Assembly: GCA_024721245.1 (NCBI GenBank)
Contig: CM045564.1
Span: 18,298,019-18,362,018, forward strand
Source: Mitragyna speciosa
Lineage: Eukaryota; Streptophyta; Magnoliopsida; Gentianales; Rubiaceae
Length of the DNA: 64,000 nt
Direction: 5' to 3'
Of the stretch, positions 47,601 through 57,752 are shown piece after piece (the stretch's first letter is position 1; each line of letters begins with the position of its first letter). The notes under the pieces were generated by a model. It had not been told where the DNA came from, searched no databases, and worked only from the letters and a program-made list of their open reading frames with translations. The position numbers and the translations under genes were made by a program.

Positions 47601-47691
47601 TAATTTTGATAACCAGATAAGGTAAACGAAGCGGATGATCAAGTGTTTCAATAAGACAGTTAACAGCAACATAAGCCGTCTTTAGTTTCAA
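44601..47691 (-). pseudogene. CC-NB-LRR resistance gene relic A (R1-like)
   Basis: Intracellular immune receptor relic in one exon on the minus strand. The N-terminal region (47691-46945) resembles the Rx-like coiled coil with the upstream extension of late-blight R1 proteins (LRDSLQNSAN, YLEGLVIDVAYKSEDFIEE). NB-ARC follows: P-loop GMGGIGKTT (near 46755), kinase-2 KRYLVVMDD (near 46530), RNBS-B GSRIVLTTQ, a GLPL variant CQGLSLA, FLYMGAFPED, and an MHD variant HIHD near 45835. Leucine-rich repeats run to 44601. Lesions are an in-frame TAA at 46572-46574 and frameshifts near 46945, 45785, 45395 and 45080. No full receptor can be made. The motifs are otherwise well preserved, so decay is fairly recent. 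Confidence 0.92.
46741..46760 (-). promoter_or_regulatory. Possible miR482/miR2118 target site in P-loop
   Basis: The minus-strand transcript here encodes GMGGIGK, the region targeted by the miR482/2118 superfamily in many NB-LRR genes. The plus strand (TTACCAATTCCCCCCATTCC) resembles miR2118 with about three differences. This is an inference from family knowledge; the microRNA itself is not in the window. Confidence 0.35.
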
Positions 47692-48051
47692 TCCTCCACT
47701 TTAAAGAACATAACAATCGTGCATAAAATTCAAAGAGAGGAAGAAACAAAGAACAAGTTCTTGCTTGCACCTTGCTGACTGACAAACCAACAATTTTTCA
47801 GTATGGAAGAAAAAGAAAGAACTTAGTTCCTTGCTGATCAACAAACCAATAATTTGCGCTATGAACGCATGAAAGATCTCACGAGATAGTAAACGTGACA
47901 GAACAAAACATCAATGGAGTAGTAGTAAAAGACAAGTATTAACAGTACCATTTTAGTGCACAGAAATGATCCATGAGAGGCAGCCAAGATCGACTTGCAG
48001 AAGACTAATTGCACTGATTGAATTGGTCACTGAGGAACTGTACTAATTTTA
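47692..48051. other. Upstream flank of NB-LRR relic A
   Basis: Probably former leader and promoter DNA of the relic. A roughly 60-bp phrase around GTTCCTTGCTGATCAACAAACC is loosely duplicated (47755-47800 and 47820-47865). Nothing else was seen. Confidence 0.4.
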
Positions 48052-48412
48052 GGGGGTGTTTGGTTTAGGTGGATATCAATACTAATAACACTCATTATAA
48101 ATGTTTGAAAGATAACTATCACTATCTTTAAATAGGAATGAAAGTGATTAATTGGGGTTTTTATGATTCCCTTCGAAATACTACACTATCAAACTCATTA
48201 ACTTTTTTAGCAGGAATGATACTCATTTCATTACTAAACTAAATATGTTGGGCAAAATACTACACTATCAAACTCATTAACTTTTTTGGCAGGAATGATA
48301 CTCATTCTATTACTAAACTAAATATGTTGGGGAATCATCAAAACTTATACTCATAATTAGGTTAATGATATTAATAGTGATAATAATTGAGAAATTTAAA
48401 CCAAACACCTTC
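48052..48412. mobile_element. Harbinger/Tourist-like MITE 1
   Basis: Starts GGGGGTGTTTGGTTTAGG and ends TTTAAACCAAACACCTTC, so the ends are inverted repeats, flanked by TTA on both sides. A TTA target duplication is typical of PIF/Harbinger MITEs. Inside, a 79-bp segment (CTACACTATCAAACTCATTA) is tandemly repeated at 48181 and 48260. Confidence 0.75.
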
Positions 48413-48415
48413 TTA

Positions 48416-48866
48416 GGGGGCGTTTGGTTCAAATTCCTCAATCACTATCACTATGGGTATCATTAACCCTATTATGAGTATGGGTTTTGATGATTCCCCC
48501 CAACATGTTTGGTTTAATAATGGAATGGGTATCATTATAAAAATACTTGTTTGGTTTACTGTAATGACTTTCAAGTAAATTTAAAAAATTTTAAATCTTT
48601 ATTTATGATATACATATTTTTTCGATTTCTTTTTTTATATCTTTTTAAAGAAAATTGCTAAAAAGATTTCTTCAATTTTAAATATAACCATAATCTAATT
48701 TGAGTTTTATGCAAATGATAACCTTAAAAAAATCATTTTTATTGTATTAATAGAGAGTATTATATATCTTTGATTTTTAGTTCAATTTTTTATTAAAAAA
48801 TTTATTAAAAGAATTTTTATAAAAATTTTATAAAGTATTAATAAAAAATATTCAAAATCAAAAGAC

Positions 48867-48934
<68 letters not shown>

Positions 48935-49172
48935 ATTAGGGGTGTGTGTAACTTAAAATATATGTATTTTTTAAGTGGGTGTATTTTGACCTTTAATCAT
49001 AAGGGGTAATGGGTTTGATAGAATAGTATTTTGGGGGGAATCATTAACACCCCAATTAATCACTATCATTCCCATTGAATGATAGTGATAGTTGTTTAAC
49101 AAACATCAACAATAGGTATCATTACTTATGATACCCATTTCCCTCCTTGATTCCCCTAAACCAAACACCCCC
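48416..49172. mobile_element. Harbinger/Tourist-like MITE 2
   Basis: Starts GGGGGCGTTTGGTTCAAATT and ends CCCTAAACCAAACACCCCC, followed by TTA (49173-49175). It shares the TTA at 48413-48415 with MITE 1. Its interior includes a pure (GA)n run at 48871-48931. Confidence 0.75.
48871..48931. repeat. (GA)n microsatellite
   Basis: An uninterrupted GA dinucleotide run of about 61 bp inside MITE 2. Such runs vary in length between individuals. Confidence 0.95.
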
Positions 49173-49175
49173 TTA

Positions 49176-50989
49176 GTTTATTAGATGGACTTTGGTGGAA
49201 GTTTTTGTGGTTGTTGTGAAGACGGACTTGATATGTTTTGGAAGTGTTGTATTATTATCGTATACACATACAAATCTTAATTTTTTTCTCTAAAACTTAT
49301 GGAAAATCGCTTAAGTATCTAGTCAAGGGTAGGTATTCCTCAATTGTTGGGACGTAAAAGATATAAACTTTTAATTTTTGAAAAATTAAGAAGATGGTTT
49401 AGTCATATTAAAAATGCCATAATGTTTAGTTTAGTCATATTAAAAATGCCATAATGTTTTTAACATTACTATTTTTCAATTCGGAATGTTAAAATTGAAG
49501 TACGGTCAAAATGTAATTTTGCCGCTAAATACACTCGCATTATATCATACTCATAATTTTGGCATACTCTGTGTGTGCCTAATCTAAAAACATTTTTACA
49601 TGTAAATATTTTGTTATAATACGAATGGCTTTTAAAAATTTTATTTTTTATTTTTGTAAAAAAATTATTTTTAAGGTTGCATAAAATTGGATGAGGTGGT
49701 TATAACACTGCCTAAAAATTTGTATTAAGTTATTGGTTATATTTTGAGTGATTGTACAATTTTATCAGTGAGAAGGGTAATGTTGGAATATTAAAAAGTG
49801 ACAAAAATAGTTAACACCAAAGGAGTAACTGCTAGTGGGAAGGCACACCCTATATGTGTGCAAATTTAAACAAAAAACAATAAAAAGGAGTAGCAATTAT
49901 GAATAGTTAGAATGGGTTAATGGTTGTTATATGTAAATATATTATACAATAAGGGCAAAAAAGAAACACCAAAGATGACATAACGTAATACCAAACTTTT
50001 TCTCCCTTTTATGTATGGTAGATAATAACAAGATATTGACCTCTAAATTATTTTCTTAAATATTATGTCTGCAAATTATTATTGCATTCAAAGAAACAAA
50101 CAAACAAACAAACAATTTATAAAATTTGCATGATATGCACATCAGATGCAATGTATAGTTTAATGGGATACATAATGCAACAAGATGGTGTTTTCTTTGC
50201 CATGTATTGCCATCATTTTAACCTTTCGATTGTTTTGCAAAAGTGCAATGCTGCTATTTGCTTTAGGCCATCAGGATGCCACGCACTGTTGTGCCTTTTG
50301 GGCTTGTGGTGGTCTTCCGGAGCGCCTCAGAGCATTCATACTTGGTTCCTTCCCGAGCGTGTTTGTTCAAACGTTGGTTGGCAATTCAAGTGTTGAAGAC
50401 TAAATGGTCAGTAAAGATGCTGAAATATGGTCCAGTATCATCATTCGATACGTGTTTCCCAAAGCTAATAAATTAAGAATAATCAGAAAAATTGTGTACC
50501 TTAAACAAGTGAAATAGAAAAAAATACGTGCATAGGAAATCAACCAGGTTGAGGTCCTCAAAAGAAAATGCAATTTACCAGAACTGCTGATGATCCAAGG
50601 ACTTTACTTAATTTAAGTTCCGAAGACTTCTGCTGATTTGTAGCTCATTTATGTGTAGTCTAAGTACTAATGATTTTTGGCTTTTACTATCTGTTAATCC
50701 CTCATCCGCATTAAACTTTCCTATTGCCACTGCTGGTTCCAAAACTCTCAGCTCCTGAAAGTGAGAAAAACATAGAGGTGTAATTAGAATAGGGATATCC
50801 TTCAAAAGGTCAAGAATACACGACAATGGAACAAGATATCTGATAAAATATCCTTTTCCAGATAGTGAAAAGTAACCATTTTAAATCAAATTTCACTTCA
50901 AAATAGCATTCCGATTACCTATTGCTTCTGATTTTGACATGAAGGCCTTCCATTTTTCTCGAGTTTCTTTAGGAGAAACTTCGGACGGA
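49176..50989. other. Intergenic between NB-LRR relics
   Basis: AT-rich, with a 33-bp duplication (TTTAGTCATATTAAAAATGC twice, near 49400 and 49435) and a short (CAAA)n near 50090-50115. Open frames at 50082-50476 overlap in several phases and show no recognisable domain. No gene supported. Confidence 0.5.
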
Positions 50990-52470
50990 TTCACTATGGT
51001 AAAAGTCCAACCCAATTAGCTGCAAGGTAGACTTCCCCAACTCCAAAGGGAATCTCTTCCTAGAAGCTTGCTCTTAGAACTAGGTGCAAGCAGGTATGGA
51101 AAGTGAATGCTTGTGGCTTTTCATGCCACTAGATCATTATTCTCAATCAGATGACAAAAATCCATCTTCATTGTGTTTCCCGTTCTGCTCAATGAAAGGC
51201 CCTAATTTTTCAATTTGAGAGCCTCAAGGTCAGGCACCTGGCAAGGAAGGTCATGTCATCCCATGGAAAAATACCTCCAACTAAAGATTTATGAGTTTGT
51301 AGATTCATGCTGGAAAGCTGCAGTAAATGCAAGATATCTCGAATGAAGCAGTTCTAGTATTTGAACTGGGAAATATTCAGACGAAGAAACCTAATATCCA
51401 AAACCCTGAGCAACTTGAGCCTGATTGAGAGAGTAAGACATTTGGTTGAAAACCAAAGCTCAAACTTAAGGAAGGATAGGTTAAGTGGAATTGGAGGAAT
51501 AGAGTGCAAATCACCAGAAATATCTAATTGGAAACTGATATGATGCTTGCTGTTTATGCCTACTGTAAACATACATAAGCTTTTTTCAAATTCTCAGTTT
51601 CTCTCAAGCACAAGACCAGCATTAAATCATGGATGATATGACATGTTCTGATTTTCCCGGCTGAAACTTCTCTTTCATTCCAAAGTAAGCTTCTTTGAGT
51701 AAGATCTTCCAAGCATTGCTCTGCTACTTCTTCCAGAAGTTTTAGCACTTTCCTTGTCAAGAAAGCCTTTAGCAACCACAGATTTATCAATTTCCTAACT
51801 TCAATATCACAATCTTCCGGAAAAGTCCCATAAGGAACAAACTTTCAGGTAATGAGGAAATTAGTGGTTGTAACTCAAAGCAGGTATTTCCATGCATTGT
51901 TCTGGATCAATATTGACAGTTGCACTTAACACTATCTGCAATGCCTTTCCAGCAATCATTCATTCTCCTGATTCGTGAAAGAGTCCAGCAGCAACAACAA
52001 CAAGTGCTAGGTGCAATTCAGAAGGTACTCTTATGATTTTATCTAGAATTGACATGGAATCATCATTAAGGCCAATCAGCTCACTTGTTCGAGTGGAATT
52101 ACTATGTGAAGAAGAATCTTTAATTGAAGTATTTCCCAATTGCAGTTTTTCAGAACATAGATCTTTTCCATCTCTCTCCTAATGTAATCAATCTTATTGA
52201 TTGTCTGATGCAGTGCTTTGCATATGCCATAATTCTTATCAAGAATATCTTGCAACTCTGTATCAAAACGGCCTCCCAGTTAAACTTCTAAGATCAAAAT
52301 TGAGATATTTCATCACCTAAAACTCAGTGGAACGATCAAACAAATACTCTTCAATTAAATCCTGTGTTCTGTAAGCCACATCAACAATGCGTCCTTCCAA
52401 GTATTTTAACCCTTAATGGTCATTGCAAATATTCATAAAATCCTTGAACCATCCCTCAATAATTCTACTT
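50990..52470 (-). pseudogene. NB-LRR relic B, NB-ARC core deleted
   Basis: A second, more decayed paralogue of relic A on the minus strand. A coiled-coil fragment ending DVAYRTQDLIEEYLF lies around 52400-52330. It is followed by SELIGLNDDSMSILDKI (about 52085-52035), equal to EVIGLDDDLLSLLDRL just before the P-loop in relic A. The next residues, LALVVVAAGLFHE (about 52010-51970), equal the region after GLPL (LAIVVVAGLLSKI). The P-loop, kinase-2 and RNBS-B region (some 500-600 bp) is therefore missing. Further on come an NLWLLKAFL segment, HIIHDLMLVLCL (MHD region, near 51630) and LRR pieces such as ISFQLDISGDLHSIPPIPL (near 51530). Many frameshifts. Confidence 0.82.
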
Positions 52471-53661
52471 GTGATTTCATGCTTCATTTGATCCTCATCA
52501 ATAATAAATTACAGACATTTTTGGGTAATTAAGGGACGGAAGAATCATTACTTATTTCCATCTTACGCGGCTATTTACAAGGAAGTATTTGAATTTCTTC
52601 TTACGAGTGAGTAATATATTAATCATTTAATATATATTTTTTTAATTTGATGCTTGAAGGGTGGATTGGATTCGTGTTTTCTTTTCCATTTTTAATGCTT
52701 CGCAAGAAATCTATGCGCATAAGAAGGCAAGTTATTTAATTCTTGAAAGCACTTCCCGCTTTCAAATGTGGTAACTAAAGGAGTTGTCTAGTGGTTGTCG
52801 CGCCTTGGAAAGATGGATGGTTGATCAAAGGTCGACTTTCAAATCTTTGAGGAAGGGCTACTCAAGGCCTTCACGGTCAATTAGGTATTCTGTGTACTCT
52901 TGAACACAAACACTGTACTTACGTTCAAATACTTTGTCATTTGAACCACTTTAGAAAATGTACATAATTGAATTCTACATTCAAGTCCAACAAATCATTC
53001 AGAATATGGACCCTTTTTCAAAATTGAAAATTGAAATTAGTATTAGCAGTGAAAAATTAAAAATGGTAGCGTGGAGTCAGGTTGGCAAAAGAGTCCACTA
53101 AGTGGTTGGCTTTAGGCAAAGGCGTGTACCGTGTGCTCGTGACAATATCACGCCTTGATATTAATTTAGTATAATGCCTAGCACTAATTAATTAGGTAAG
53201 TACTCAGAATAGAATGGAGTGTTTAATTAAAAAATAAAGGTATAAGCTTATAGTTATATGCAAAAATTCGTGAATAAACACGATAAATGATCTTACTTAT
53301 GAACCATGTGATTTAAAGAATAACTACATAATTATTTTACATATTTTTCTTATGTAAACATACATCTTAACTGCATAATTCTTGTTTATATCACAAGATC
53401 CACGAATATTAATAATCCATGCAACAATTTCCCATTATACACCATGCCATAGATTTTTCCCTTGAAGCATGGCTCCAGTGAGTGTAAATAGAACTAGTAA
53501 TTGTTGTTAAATGACGTAGCAGAGATAAAACTCACTCCGATCAGCACCTTGAATGTGAAACCAGCAAAAACTGATCTGAAATGCAGAGATAACTGGTTGT
53601 TAACAATGATAAATGCTGTTTCAGCAATTGAAGTCTACCATTGAACATTAGCAAGATTGCT
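52471..53661. other. Intergenic with SINE-like head
   Basis: No gene seen. It includes the SINE-like stretch at 52775-52890. Confidence 0.5.
52775..52890 (+). mobile_element. SINE-like fragment (candidate)
   Basis: GTTGTCTAGTGGTTGTCGCG resembles a tRNA A-box region, and CAAAGGTCGACTTTCAAATC about 50 bp later resembles a B box. The B-box core (AAAGGTCGA, then TTCAAATC) is shared with the minus-strand fragment near 4690. Ends are not defined. Confidence 0.35.
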
Positions 53662-55753
53662 TGTAATATTAGGGACCTTTAGAGGGTGTTCTTGTAATTG
53701 ATGAGTTGGGGTGGTGTCTCAATTTTCTTAAGTAGGAGGACTTAAAGGAAATTTTCTAAACTCTACAATTTTGCCCAAATAAGCTTAGGGCTTTTGTTCT
53801 TCCAATTCCTCTTCTACTCTCTACCTTCCAACTTCATTAGCTCTAAACCTTTTCTCTTGTCTCTTTAATTCTTCTTTAAGGTGAGGTTGAAGAGCCTTCT
53901 TCTAGTAGGGGATCAAGGGAAGGAAGTGTAGTCTCATCCTACCCAATCTTTCACCCAAGGTAAATTTCCTAATGTGCTATTTCTTCTTTCTTGAGTAGAT
54001 TACATTGATATGAGAAGGTGATATTTGATAGGCATAATATTGTAAGGCTCTTGTGTTTTGTTGAAAGTTATGCTTTGTGTTGTTGTGAGTGTAATGATAG
54101 AAGATGAGTGATATGATAGTGGGATTAAGAAGGACTTTAGTATGATTATAGTTTAGATTTATCTTGGATGAATGTTTGGGTTCTATGTGTTTTGTCTTGC
54201 TTTATCTTGTCAAGTTTTGCTATTTTGAAGTTGTTTCAGTTGTTGGTTAGGGCTTTGGAGGTAGTTTGGTTGTAGTTAGGATGGAAGTTTGGTCGTTTTG
54301 AGGTGTTGCAGGAGGGTCGAACCGCGGGCTGGTGTAGGCCAGCCGCAGCCGCGGCTGGGGCCAGGGCACCCGCGGCTCGGCGGGGTGGTGTCTGCCTGTG
54401 GCCGCGGCGTTGTCCGCGCCGCGGCCAGGCTCGCGGATGCTGAGTCGCAGGCCGGGCTCGGTGAGCCGTGGCCGAGGCTCATCCGGGCCTAACCGCGGCT
54501 CAGATGCAGTTTTATGGTGTTGAGTCTATCCGTGGCCGCGGCGTTGTCCAAGCCGCGACTAAGCCCGCGAATGCCGAGCCGCGGGCCGGATTGGATGAGC
54601 TGCGGGCCTAACCATGGCTCGGCTTCTGCTGAGTCCGCGGGTGAGCTTCCGGCCTTGGGCGCGGATCGTTTGTTCTATTTTTCCTTTTCTGTGCTTCGTT
54701 TAGTTTCCGTGTAAGGCCTTAGATTATGTTTTGTTCTAGAATTAATGTTAGAATAGATCTATAATTGACTGTTCCTTGTGTTATTAGGCGAGGAAGGCGG
54801 CTATCCATTCTCCGACTATTTGAATTAAGGCAGGATCGAGGTAAGTAGTCTATGAATCCCTTGCTTATTCAAAATGAGCTATGTATAGCGCTAATACTCT
54901 AAATTGGTAAATGTTGTTTCCTTGGCTTGAGTTGGGCTATTTTACGTTTTGTTATATGAAATATTCATACGAGGTAATGTGTTTGATAAATTGATGTTGG
55001 AATGAGCTCTTGCAGTGAAATGACCTATGACGGGACTAGTTCCTTAAAGTGATGTTTGATGTCTGATTTTTGACCGTGCTAACCGGAGATAGTTAGTTTT
55101 GTTTGACCGGGCTGACCGGGTAGAGTTAGTAATCAACCGTGTTAACCAGGTTGTAGTTAACAACTGGATATCCAGGGTCATTAGTCGGTTTCCTACTTGA
55201 GCTCGTTAGAAATGTTTGCTATTTGATATATATGTTTGTGAAATGAACGTACCTTACCTCGTATTTTATACCTCAAGTCATTTAATGTTAATTGTTACAT
55301 GAAATTGTATATGTATAACCATCTCAAGCCACAAGGTGATTCGTTACTACTTGTTGGGTGACATGTCACTCACTACTTATTTTGTATCGCAGCGGAGGAG
55401 ACTTTTGTTGAAGAAAGCTGGACCGACTCTTGGATCTTTTGAGTTAGGTTTAGGTTGGAAGCTTTTGGTGATAGGGTATATTTTGTAAAGGGTTCCTTGT
55501 TCTATGAATGTATAGCCCTATTCTTTTGTTTATGCTAGGGTACACTTGTAGCAACCCAATTCTTTTGTTATGAAAGAAATGAATGTATTATGGATACTCA
55601 TATTTTGAATGAATGAAATAGATCATTTGGCTATGATTGCTCTTCCCTTTTAAGCTTTAACTTGTTCTAGTAATGTATGTTTTGGATGTGGCCTTGTGTT
55701 CTAGCGTAGTTTAGGGCACGGTGAGTGCCACGTCTCGGGCTCGGGGCGTGACA
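53662..55753 (+). mobile_element. Solo LTR 2 (LTR retrotransposon)
   Basis: A 2092-bp element starting TGTAATATTAGGGACC and ending CTCGGGGCGTGACA, flanked by the 5-bp direct repeat TTGCT (53657-53661 and 55754-55758). TG...CA ends with a 5-bp target duplication and no protein-coding domain are what a solo LTR shows. It shares GACGGGACTAGTTCC, GACCGTGCTAACCGG and AACAACTGGATATCC with the elements at 25339 and 61410. Its length would suit a Ty3/gypsy LTR, but no coding region is available to assign a lineage. Confidence 0.82.
54298..54660. other. GC island inside solo LTR 2
   Basis: About 360 bp very rich in GC, made of variants of CCGCGGC, GCCGCGGC and GAGCCGCGG. Two half-copies are loosely repeated (GGCCGCGGCGTTGTCC near 54398 and 54534). 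All surrounding DNA is AT-rich. The open frames here, on both strands, follow from the base composition. Confidence 0.8.
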
Positions 55754-56113
55754 TTGCTGGATATAAACTTGAAGACTTTCTTCTTTGCTTATCTTGTGCT
55801 CTGGCTTTTCATAATCTGAAAAATTAGATTGAGCGCAGCATAACATGAACCACGTGAAAGAAAGAATAGAAAAGTATTAGAGTTGCATGATGAATCGAGA
55901 AATTTTACAGTAGGAAAATTCATAACAATAGCCATAAGGCCACATCAAGGAATGCACAGGTTTGATGTAATTTATAGTTTTGTAACATTTTTTGGTTGAG
56001 TAAATTAAGAATCTAGATGCTGCTGTAGCAATGCACAGGTTTGATGTAATTTCTGCCTCCAAAAGACATTGAAATCAAGAACATGTTAAGCCAGCAGACC
56101 TCAGTTTTTATTT
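55754..56113. other. 3' flank of the UGT gene
   Basis: Likely includes the UGT 3' UTR (minus strand). The phrase GCACAGGTTTGATGTAATTT occurs twice (about 55956 and 56034), a direct repeat about 78 bp apart. Confidence 0.5.
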
Positions 56114-57559
56114 CTATGGTTTATGCAACATGTTTTGAATTAGGCTTCCAAGAGACTCATATGATGAACCTCCTTCTTTCATACTTGTCTTAGTCCTATG
56201 ACTCATTTCTTTAACCTTCTTCCTTATTTCACTGTCACTCTCCATTACCTTCCTTATTGCACTTTCAATCTCTGCAGCTGTTACTAGCGTCTGATTTTTT
56301 TTCCTCGATGCATAATCCAACGTAATTCCCACAGATAATTCCAGTTCCACCACCAATTGGAATGCGTTTAATTGCTGTTCTGACTCTAAAGGCCACGTAG
56401 CTAGAGGCACCCCACACCAAATGCTCTCTAATGTAGAATTCCAACCACAATGTGATATAAATCCTCCCACTGCAGCATGTGACAATACAGCTAATTGTGG
56501 AACCCAACCGACAATTTTTCCAACATTTGCTGTCCTGTCCAAGAAGCCTTCTGGCAAGACATCATCATAATTGTCGTACTCACGTGGGAAGTCAACAATG
56601 GTATTCTTGGGTGGGGGACGACGTAGGCACCACAAGAATCTATAACCACTACGTTCAAGCCCATAAGCTAGCTCTTTCACTTGGTCGATTTGTAGGCTTC
56701 CCAGGCTGCCAAAGCTGATGTAAACAACTGAGTTTGGAGGCTGATCATCCAGCCATTTCATGATTTCTGATTGTACATCACGGGATACATATTGCACTCG
56801 GTTTAGAATTGGTCCTACTGGATAGATTTGTGGTGAGGATTCTGACATATTAAAAGAATCCAGAGCATACAATTCAAGACCAGTGAAGGTGTTGATCATA
56901 ATTCCCTTGGCCTTTCGGTATCCACGAGCACATTGTAGAAATCTATGTATCCAGAGAGGTTTCTCCAAAAGGCACAAAGGCAGGACAGAGGGTGGAATTG
57001 GATTGGCAAAGCTCGGGAAGGACAGATCAGTTCTCGAGTTTGAGAACTCGGAAACATCCTGGTTGTGTTCATCTTGAAGGGCCTGAAAATGGAGCATGAG
57101 GCCGAGAAATGCTGCACCTGATGTGAAGAAAACATAGCTAGGAATCCCAAATTCATCAGCCACATCAATCATGCTGGTAGAGAACATGTCTACAACAACT
57201 CCAATGAGTTTTGAACCCTGTGATTGTTCAGCTTGGCGTTGCTGGATGAACTTCTTGACATGAGGTTTCTGACTTTCTACTTGCTTCTGGATGAAATATC
57301 CTCGACTGATGGAACTCCATTCAGGGGTAGGATTTGTTGGAGGAAGGTAAAAGAATTGAAGGGCTTCGGTTGCGGAGGAAGCCACTAGAGAATTTATCAA
57401 TTTATTGGTCACAGGATCAAGAGAATCAGGGAGCCTGGAGATGAGGACTGTGATGCAAAACTTCTTGTCTCGGTTGATTACCAACTTGGCAAGCTCCACC
57501 AGTTGAGCTAAATGGCCCATCAGTGGCCAAGGGATGAAAACCAATTCTGCTCTCTCCAT
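56114..57559 (-). CDS. UDP-glycosyltransferase, UGT71-like
   Basis: Family 1 glycosyltransferase of 481 residues that moves a sugar, usually glucose, from UDP-sugar to a small molecule such as a flavonoid, phenolic or hormone; cytosolic. The N-terminus MERAELVFIPWPLMGHL has the catalytic His16, and the paired acid is probably Asp124 in VVVDMFSTSM. The 44-residue PSPG sugar-donor box runs from W352 to Q395 with HCGWNS at 370-375 and ends in Q, which favours UDP-glucose. There is no intron. The frame is open 38 codons further upstream (to 57673), but the start at 57559 matches where UGT71 proteins begin and has G at -3 and +4. The N-terminal AELVFIP and SGAAFLGLMLHFQALQD segment are typical of group E (UGT71/72/88). 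The acceptor cannot be predicted. The gene looks intact. Confidence 0.95.
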   Translation of the reverse strand: MERAELVFIPWPLMGHLAQLVELAKLVINRDKKFCITVLISRLPDSLDPVTNKLINSLVASSATEALQFFYLPPTNPTPEWSSISRGYFIQKQVESQKPHVKKFIQQRQAEQSQGSKLIGVVVDMFSTSMIDVADEFGIPSYVFFTSGAAFLGLMLHFQALQDEHNQDVSEFSNSRTDLSFPSFANPIPPSVLPLCLLEKPLWIHRFLQCARGYRKAKGIMINTFTGLELYALDSFNMSESSPQIYPVGPILNRVQYVSRDVQSEIMKWLDDQPPNSVVYISFGSLGSLQIDQVKELAYGLERSGYRFLWCLRRPPPKNTIVDFPREYDNYDDVLPEGFLDRTANVGKIVGWVPQLAVLSHAAVGGFISHCGWNSTLESIWCGVPLATWPLESEQQLNAFQLVVELELSVGITLDYASRKKNQTLVTAAEIESAIRKVMESDSEIRKKVKEMSHRTKTSMKEGGSSYESLGSLIQNMLHKP

Positions 57560-57732
57560 TCCAACTGATGGAAGCACAGTGGCTATTGTATTTTGTTTTC
57601 TGAGTTCAGTCTTGGTTCTCTTGTTTTGTTCATAAAATCTATGTGGTAGATTTATAACCAATCTTGTGTACATGGAAAGGCAAATTGACGGTCGAGATAA
57701 ATTTCTTAGAGTATTCTACGGTTTACAACGCG

Positions 57733-57752
57733 ACACGTGTATATATTAACAT
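57733..57752 (-). promoter_or_regulatory. UGT promoter: TATA-like box and G-box
   Basis: On the minus strand TAATATATAC is followed at once by ACACGTGTC, which contains the palindromic G-box CACGTG (57734-57739). This lies about 175 bp upstream of the UGT ATG. G-boxes bind bZIP and bHLH factors (light, abscisic acid and jasmonate responses). The function here is inferred. Confidence 0.45.

Noticed and set aside
54276..54714. Alanine/arginine/proline-rich open frames in the GC island of LTR 2
   Set aside because: Same cause: low stop-codon density in GC-rich repeats inside a solo LTR.
57560..57673. 38-residue N-terminal extension of the UGT
   Set aside because: It does not resemble UGT N-termini; the family starts at the MERAELVFIP methionine.
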